A stretch of DNA of 6,606 nt from Phycisphaerales bacterium (lineage in GTDB: Bacteria; Planctomycetota; Phycisphaerae; Sedimentisphaerales; Anaerobacaceae). The stretch is from NCBI GenBank assembly GCA_011057845.1, contig DSDB01000195.1:1-6606 (forward strand), given 5' to 3'. Positions within the stretch are counted from its first letter, which is position 1. Every line of letters begins with the position of its first letter. The position numbers and the translations under genes are program-made. Of this stretch, positions 1 to 6,606 are shown one piece after another. The notes under the pieces are model-generated. The model was not told where the DNA came from, searched no databases, and was given only the letters and a program-made list of their open reading frames with translations.

Positions 1-267
1 ATGGAGAGGGCGGTGTTGCTCTGCGACGACGATGTCATCCGGTCGGAGCACCTGCCCCCCTCGCTCCAGATGATCAAGCGGGACGATGCGGGGGTCGCCA
101 AACGCACGCTGACGGCGGTCATCGAAAACACGGAGAAGGAGTTGATCGTCGATGCCCTCAAGAAATGCTCCGGCAAGCAGCGCCAGGCGGCCAGGGAACT
201 CGGCATTACCGAGCGCATCCTGGGCTACAAAATCAAGAAGTACGGCATCCATCCCAAGTACATCTGA
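1..267 (+). CDS. C-terminal end of a sigma-54-dependent transcriptional activator (NtrC/NifA-type), 5' truncated by window edge
   Basis: The visible 88 residues are the tail of an enhancer-binding protein, which binds DNA upstream of a promoter and uses an AAA+ ATPase to open sigma-54 RNA polymerase complexes. The first residues (MERAVLLCDDDVIRSEHLPP) match the stretch that follows the AAA+ domain in this family, usually N-x-[IVM]-E-R-A-[VL]-L. The Met at position 1 is therefore very probably internal, and the receiver/GAF and ATPase domains lie outside the window. Residues about 40-82 form a Fis-type helix-turn-helix: an E-K-E-L-I-V-D-A-L-K-K helix, then GKQRQAARELGIT and the recognition helix ERILGYKIKKYGI. 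The YKIKKYGI ending is typical of NtrC/NifA-like proteins. The stop is TGA at 265-267. The signal it senses cannot be read from this fragment. The sigma-54 promoter 150 bases downstream makes the adjacent barrel gene a likely target, by inference only. Confidence 0.9.
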   Translation: MERAVLLCDDDVIRSEHLPPSLQMIKRDDAGVAKRTLTAVIENTEKELIVDALKKCSGKQRQAARELGITERILGYKIKKYGIHPKYI

Positions 268-312
268 TCTCAACACAGCCTCTACGCTTTTGTGCGGTTT
301 CGGCATGGACTC

Positions 313-324
313 TACATTATTGTA
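313..324. promoter_or_regulatory. Short dyad TACA-TTAT-TGTA upstream of the sigma-54 promoter (weak candidate activator site)
   Basis: A perfect 4-bp inverted repeat around a 4-base AT centre lies about 120-130 bases upstream of the predicted transcription start. Enhancer-binding proteins usually bind at this distance. It does not match the NifA site (TGT-N10-ACA) or the NtrC site, and arms this short occur often by chance, so this is a marker for inspection only. Confidence 0.12.
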
Positions 325-362
325 TGCAGTCTGCCTTCCTTGATATGGTGCGCTGAAAGGCC

Positions 363-389
363 GTAAGTGCTTAATTTGAAATAGCTTAC
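363..389. promoter_or_regulatory. Dyad GTAAG-N17-CTTAC upstream of the sigma-54 promoter (candidate activator site)
   Basis: GTAAG at 363-367 is mirrored by CTTAC at 385-389 across 17 bases. The left part also contains a smaller dyad, TAAG-TG-CTTA, at 364-373. The centre is AT-rich in otherwise GC-rich DNA, and the site sits about 55-80 bases before the predicted start. This position and symmetry suit a dimeric activator. No known consensus is matched. Confidence 0.2.
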
Positions 390-417
390 AGCAAATTCCA
401 GCCCGAGGGGGCCACCC

Positions 418-432
418 TGGCACGCCCTTTGC
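418..432 (+). promoter_or_regulatory. Sigma-54 (RpoN) -24/-12 promoter
   Basis: The sequence TGGCACGCCCTTTGC matches the established sigma-54 consensus TGGCACG-N4-TTGC at all eleven fixed positions and is preceded by the preferred pyrimidine. Only the following A/T position is not met (G at 433). The invariant GG (419-420) and GC (431-432) have the required 10-base gap, which puts the transcription start near 443-444. This leaves a leader of about 83 bases before the ATG at 527. Such promoters are silent without an ATP-hydrolysing enhancer-binding protein, and the end of a gene for one lies immediately upstream. I found no second GG-N10-GC site in this gap. Confidence 0.88.
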
Positions 433-443
433 GAAATGTATGA

Positions 444-464
444 CTTGTCGCCGAACCCGGCAAG
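444..464 (+). other. Possible stem-loop at the 5' end of the barrel-gene mRNA
   Basis: GCCG (450-453) pairs with CGGC (458-461) around an AACC loop. Below a three-base bulge, CTT (444-446) can pair with AAG (462-464). The hairpin would begin almost exactly at the start predicted from the sigma-54 promoter. Stem-loops at an mRNA 5' end can slow decay in bacteria. With seven base pairs and a bulge this may be chance. Confidence 0.25.
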
Positions 465-510
465 CGTGTGCGCCGTGGTGTGCCGGTGAGCATCCAGTAT
501 CTTGTTTGCC

Positions 511-516
511 AAGGAG
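511..516 (+). promoter_or_regulatory. Ribosome binding site that fixes the barrel-gene start at 527
   Basis: AAGGAG lies 10 bases before ATG 527. The more upstream in-frame ATG at 440 has no comparable site and lies before or at the predicted sigma-54 transcript start. A 4-bp hairpin (CTTG 501-504 with CAAG 510-513) would cover part of this site, but it is weak. Confidence 0.7.
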
Positions 517-526
517 TTTGCGTAAG

Positions 527-1291
527 ATGAGAAAGCTGAATGGGGTGTGGGTTGCGTGGGTGGTGATGCTGTCCGGTCTGGTCGGGACGGCGGGTGCGGC
601 AGGTCCCATTGACTTTGAGGTGACGGCCGATTTCTTCGGCAAATACATCTGGCGCGGGCAGAACCTCAGCGATGACCCGGTGTTTCAGACCGGCGTCACG
701 GCCGCTTACGGCAACTTCACGTTCGGCCTCTGGGGAAACATGGACACGACGACGATCAACGGCAACAGCGGCGATTTCTCCGAACTGGACTACTCCCTGG
801 ACTACTCGGCCCCGTTTCCAGGTCTGGAAGGCATCGGCTACTCGGTCGGTGTGATCTACTATGGCTTCCCCGGGACGAAGGTCCCGGACACGACCGAGTT
901 GTACTGGGGTCTGAACTTCGATCTGCCCCTGAACCCGACCGTAACGGTCTATCACGATCTCGACGAGGCCGAAGGCTCCTACATCGCCTTTGGGGCCAGC
1001 CACAGTATCGAGAAGCTATTCGAGATCGGCAGTATCCCGGTCGGTTGTGAGATCGGCGCCGGCCTGGGCCTCGGCAGCGGTTCCTACAACAAATACTACT
1101 GGGGGACCGATCAGTGGAAATCGCAGGACCTGTCCTTTTCCGTGGCGTTCCCGTTCTCCCTGGGGCCGGTTCGCGTCAGTCCGAGCCTCAACTACGTAAC
1201 GCTGCTCAGCGACGACATCCGGGACGCCGACGTCTACGACGATGCAAGCGACTACTTCTTCGCGGGTGTGGGCCTGACGTACAGATTCTGA
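527..1291 (+). CDS. Predicted outer-membrane beta-barrel protein (TorF/gcw_chp-like putative porin), sigma-54 controlled
   Basis: The product is 254 residues. It opens with a typical signal peptide: basic MRKLN, a hydrophobic core at residues 7-22, and an AGA|A cleavage site after about residue 24. The mature part alternates polar and aromatic/hydrophobic residues and is rich in Gly, Tyr, Phe and Asp, as in small beta-barrels. It ends in G-L-T-Y-R-F, and a C-terminal Phe is the usual recognition signal for outer-membrane insertion. The early motif KYIWRGQNLSDDPVFQ (residues 39-54) resembles the Y-x-x-RG-x-S-x-x-x-x-P-x-x-Q block of the TorF/TIGR02001 putative porins, and the length fits. That assignment is from memory and was not searched. 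The start at 527 is preferred over the in-frame ATG at 440, because the latter adds a Cys/Arg-rich 29-residue extension ahead of the signal peptide and precedes the predicted transcript start. I recall relatives beside PII/ammonium-transporter genes. A role in uptake of a nitrogen compound is plausible but unproven. Confidence 0.8.
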   Translation: MRKLNGVWVAWVVMLSGLVGTAGAAGPIDFEVTADFFGKYIWRGQNLSDDPVFQTGVTAAYGNFTFGLWGNMDTTTINGNSGDFSELDYSLDYSAPFPGLEGIGYSVGVIYYGFPGTKVPDTTELYWGLNFDLPLNPTVTVYHDLDEAEGSYIAFGASHSIEKLFEIGSIPVGCEIGAGLGLGSGSYNKYYWGTDQWKSQDLSFSVAFPFSLGPVRVSPSLNYVTLLSDDIRDADVYDDASDYFFAGVGLTYRF

Positions 1292-1294
1292 CGT

Positions 1295-1311
1295 CCGGAT
1301 TCAATCTCCGG
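1295..1311 (+). terminator. Weak hairpin just after the barrel gene
   Basis: CCGGA (1295-1299) pairs with TCCGG (1307-1311) around a seven-base loop, four bases after the stop codon. There is no T-run after it, so it does not meet the usual intrinsic terminator pattern. It could at most stabilise the 3' end or assist termination. Confidence 0.18.
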
Positions 1312-1336
1312 GAAGGTGTATGAGAAGCCGGTTTGT

Positions 1337-1472
1337 CGTAGCATGAGCATCCCATTCGCTTCGCTCAGGACAGGCTTGGTCCTTCGATTTGCCCTATTCC
1401 ATGGGCGAGACACCCGTGGGAATCACGGGCAGGATGCCCGTGCTACGTTGATGCCCGTGGGACTCATGCTAT
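1337..1472. repeat. Intergenic inverted-repeat element with a left arm that can pair with two different right arms
   Basis: The left arm CGTAGCATGAGCATCC (1337-1352) is the reverse complement of GGATGCCCGTGCTACG (1432-1447) at 14 of 16 positions, and one of the two exceptions is a G-U pair. The same left arm also matches a second right arm: TAGCATGAG (1339-1347) with CTCATGCTA (1463-1471), extended by TCCCA (1350-1354) with TGGGA (1458-1462) across a two-base bulge. Inside are smaller hairpins: AGGAC/GTCCT (1367-1371, 1379-1383) and GCCC/GGGC (1391-1394, 1403-1406). Short direct repeats are also present: GATGCCCGTG at 1433 and 1450, and CCCGTGGGA at 1413 and 1454. It has no coding capacity. 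The pattern fits a REP/MITE-like interspersed element that may also act as a transcription boundary. Copy number elsewhere is unknown. Confidence 0.65.
1424..1442. repeat. Perfect 8-bp hairpin inside the intergenic element
   Basis: CACGGGCA (1424-1431), a GGA loop, and TGCCCGTG (1435-1442) form a perfect GC-rich stem. It competes with the long pairing of 1337-1352 to 1432-1447 and with another local stem, CCCGTG (1413-1418) to CACGGG (1424-1429). There is no T-run after it, so it is not a standard terminator. Confidence 0.6.
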
Positions 1473-1573
1473 TAGAGGAATCGCATTGATTATTATCTAG
1501 GCTAATAGGCCATATTACCATTATCCTGGCGGCAAATCATCCATCCTTGCGTATACTATGACCGAGCCAGGCA

Positions 1574-1607
1574 GCCGCATCGATCTGGTTATGGCGGCAT
1601 GGATCGG
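1574..1607. repeat. Imperfect 14-bp direct repeat with 20-base period upstream of gltB
   Basis: GCCGCATCGATCTG (1574-1587) recurs as GCGGCATGGATCGG (1594-1607), with 11 of 14 bases identical. The start-to-start spacing is 20 bases, about two helical turns, so two protein copies could bind the same face of the DNA. The position, shortly after the -10 candidate, would suit an operator. The repeat is imperfect and single-locus, so chance is possible. Confidence 0.2.
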
Positions 1608-1655
1608 TGTAGACGGTCCAAAGAACGCAGCAATTGACGGATGACAAGTACCTTC

Positions 1656-1660
1656 AGGAG
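1656..1660 (+). promoter_or_regulatory. Ribosome binding site supporting the GTG start of gltB
   Basis: AGGAG sits 11 bases before GTG 1672, a slightly long spacing. No in-frame ATG lies between it and the conserved N-terminal region, so GTG is the best start. Confidence 0.55.
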
Positions 1661-1671
1661 TCAGAGCAGTC

Positions 1672-6214
<4,543 letters not shown>

Positions 6215-6228
<14 letters not shown>

Positions 6229-6606
6229 GGGATTCCTCGAACACAGACGTCAGAACGCGGGCAAACGGCCCGTTGAGCAGCGAATTCGTGATTATCGCGA
6301 ACTGGAGCTGTCGCTGACGCCGGACCAGATCCGCGCGCAGGCCGCCCGCTGCGTGGACTGCGGTATCCCGTTCTGCCACGGAGCGGGCTGTCCGCTGGGT
6401 AACCCGATTCCCGAGATGAACGACCTGGTCTACCAGGGCCGCTGGCGTCAGGCCTGCGATGTCCTCCATGAGACCAACAACTTCCCCGAGATCACCGGGC
6501 GGGTCTGCCCGGCGCCGTGCGAGGCGGCCTGTACGCTGGCGGTCAACGATGAGCCGGTGCTGATACGGCACATTGAGTACCAGATTGTGGAGCGGGGGTT
6601 TGCCGA
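6215..6606 (+). CDS. gltD: Glutamate synthase small/beta subunit, N-terminal part (3' truncated by window edge)
   Basis: GltD oxidises NAD(P)H with FAD and passes electrons through iron-sulfur clusters to GltB. The 130 residues visible are the N-terminal iron-sulfur domain, and the FAD and NAD(P)H domains lie beyond the window. It starts MGQVKGFLEHRR, a typical GltD opening. It has the cluster-binding Cys set C46, C49, C54 and C59 (CVDCGIPFCHGAGCPLGN), then the conserved TNNFPEITGRVCPAPCEAAC block with Cys98, Cys102 and Cys106. The start at ATG 6215 is supported by AGGAGG six bases upstream and by the conserved N-terminus. The first 14 bases overlap the end of gltB in a different frame, which is usual for gltBD operons. 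The same domain architecture occurs in related oxidoreductases such as NADH-dependent ferredoxin:NADP oxidoreductase subunits, but the gltB neighbour settles the name. Confidence 0.96.

Larger units (their letters stand above)
1473..1671 (+). promoter_or_regulatory. gltB upstream region with a weak sigma-70-like -10 candidate
   Basis: This 199-base stretch carries no gene that I can support. Its first part (about 1473-1525) is distinctly AT-rich. TATACT at 1552-1557 matches five of six bases of the -10 consensus, but no good -35 hexamer lies 16-18 bases upstream. TTGATT at 1486-1491 resembles a -35 but has no -10 partner at the right distance. I scanned for GG-N10-GC and found no sigma-54 site here. 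If TATACT is used, the gltB leader would be a little over 100 bases. Confidence 0.3.

Noticed and set aside
340..353. Possible IHF site (TTGATA) and NtrC half-site (GGTGC) upstream of the sigma-54 promoter
   Set aside because: The IHF match lacks the second conserved block, and the NtrC half-site has no partner at the required spacing.
440..526. N-terminal extension of the barrel ORF from the ATG at 440
   Set aside because: The 29 extra residues are Cys/Arg-rich and precede a proper signal peptide. There is no ribosome binding site, and the sigma-54 transcript would start at or after this ATG.
386..1003. Minus-strand open frame (205 codons) across the sigma-54 promoter and barrel gene
   Set aside because: It overlaps the well-supported barrel coding region and its promoter, and the product shows no recognisable domain.
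1337..1472. CRISPR array or riboswitch in the repeat-rich gap
   Set aside because: Repeat units are short, unequal and inverted without regular spacers, which excludes CRISPR. No known riboswitch core was recognised, and the element lies more than 190 bases from the gltB start.

Overview
The window is one 6.6 kb stretch of GC-rich bacterial DNA with all genes on the + strand. It carries, in order, the 3' end of a sigma-54-dependent (NtrC/NifA-type) activator gene, a small predicted outer-membrane beta-barrel gene with a near-consensus sigma-54 promoter in front of it, a 380-base gap holding an inverted-repeat element, a complete gltB (glutamate synthase large subunit), and the first 130 codons of an overlapping gltD (small subunit). 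The protein features, and the CCCGTG/GCATCC-rich intergenic repeat, suggest a Gram-negative, possibly planctomycete-like, bacterium. That placement is an inference from recalled similarity, not from a search.

Layout: 1-267 is the C-terminal Fis-type DNA-binding domain of an enhancer-binding protein, with its receiver/GAF and AAA+ parts lying upstream of the window. 268-526 is a regulatory gap. It has TGGCACG-N4-TTGC at 418-432, a predicted transcription start near 443-444, and a good ribosome binding site at 511-516. The barrel protein therefore most likely starts at 527, giving 254 residues with a signal peptide, and not at the upstream in-frame ATG at 440. 1292-1671 holds a roughly 135-bp element (1337-1472) whose left arm can pair with two alternative right arms, followed by an AT-richer leader for gltB with only weak promoter candidates. 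1672-6228 is gltB, with a GTG start and a 17-residue propeptide ahead of the catalytic Cys. gltD begins at 6215, inside the last codons of gltB, with its own strong Shine-Dalgarno, and runs off the window.

How the parts may work together: GltB and GltD form glutamate synthase (GOGAT), which makes two glutamates from glutamine and 2-oxoglutarate and is the second half of the GS-GOGAT ammonium assimilation route. An activator of the NtrC/NifA type works only through sigma-54, and the barrel gene just downstream has a sigma-54 promoter. The simplest reading is a nitrogen-responsive locus in which the activator switches on an outer-membrane protein next to the core assimilation enzyme. No sigma-54 site was found upstream of gltB, so gltBD is probably expressed separately. 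I see no mobile element, CRISPR array, tRNA or rRNA, and no clearly new multi-gene system. The points most worth following up are the sigma-54-controlled barrel protein and the repeat with alternative pairings.
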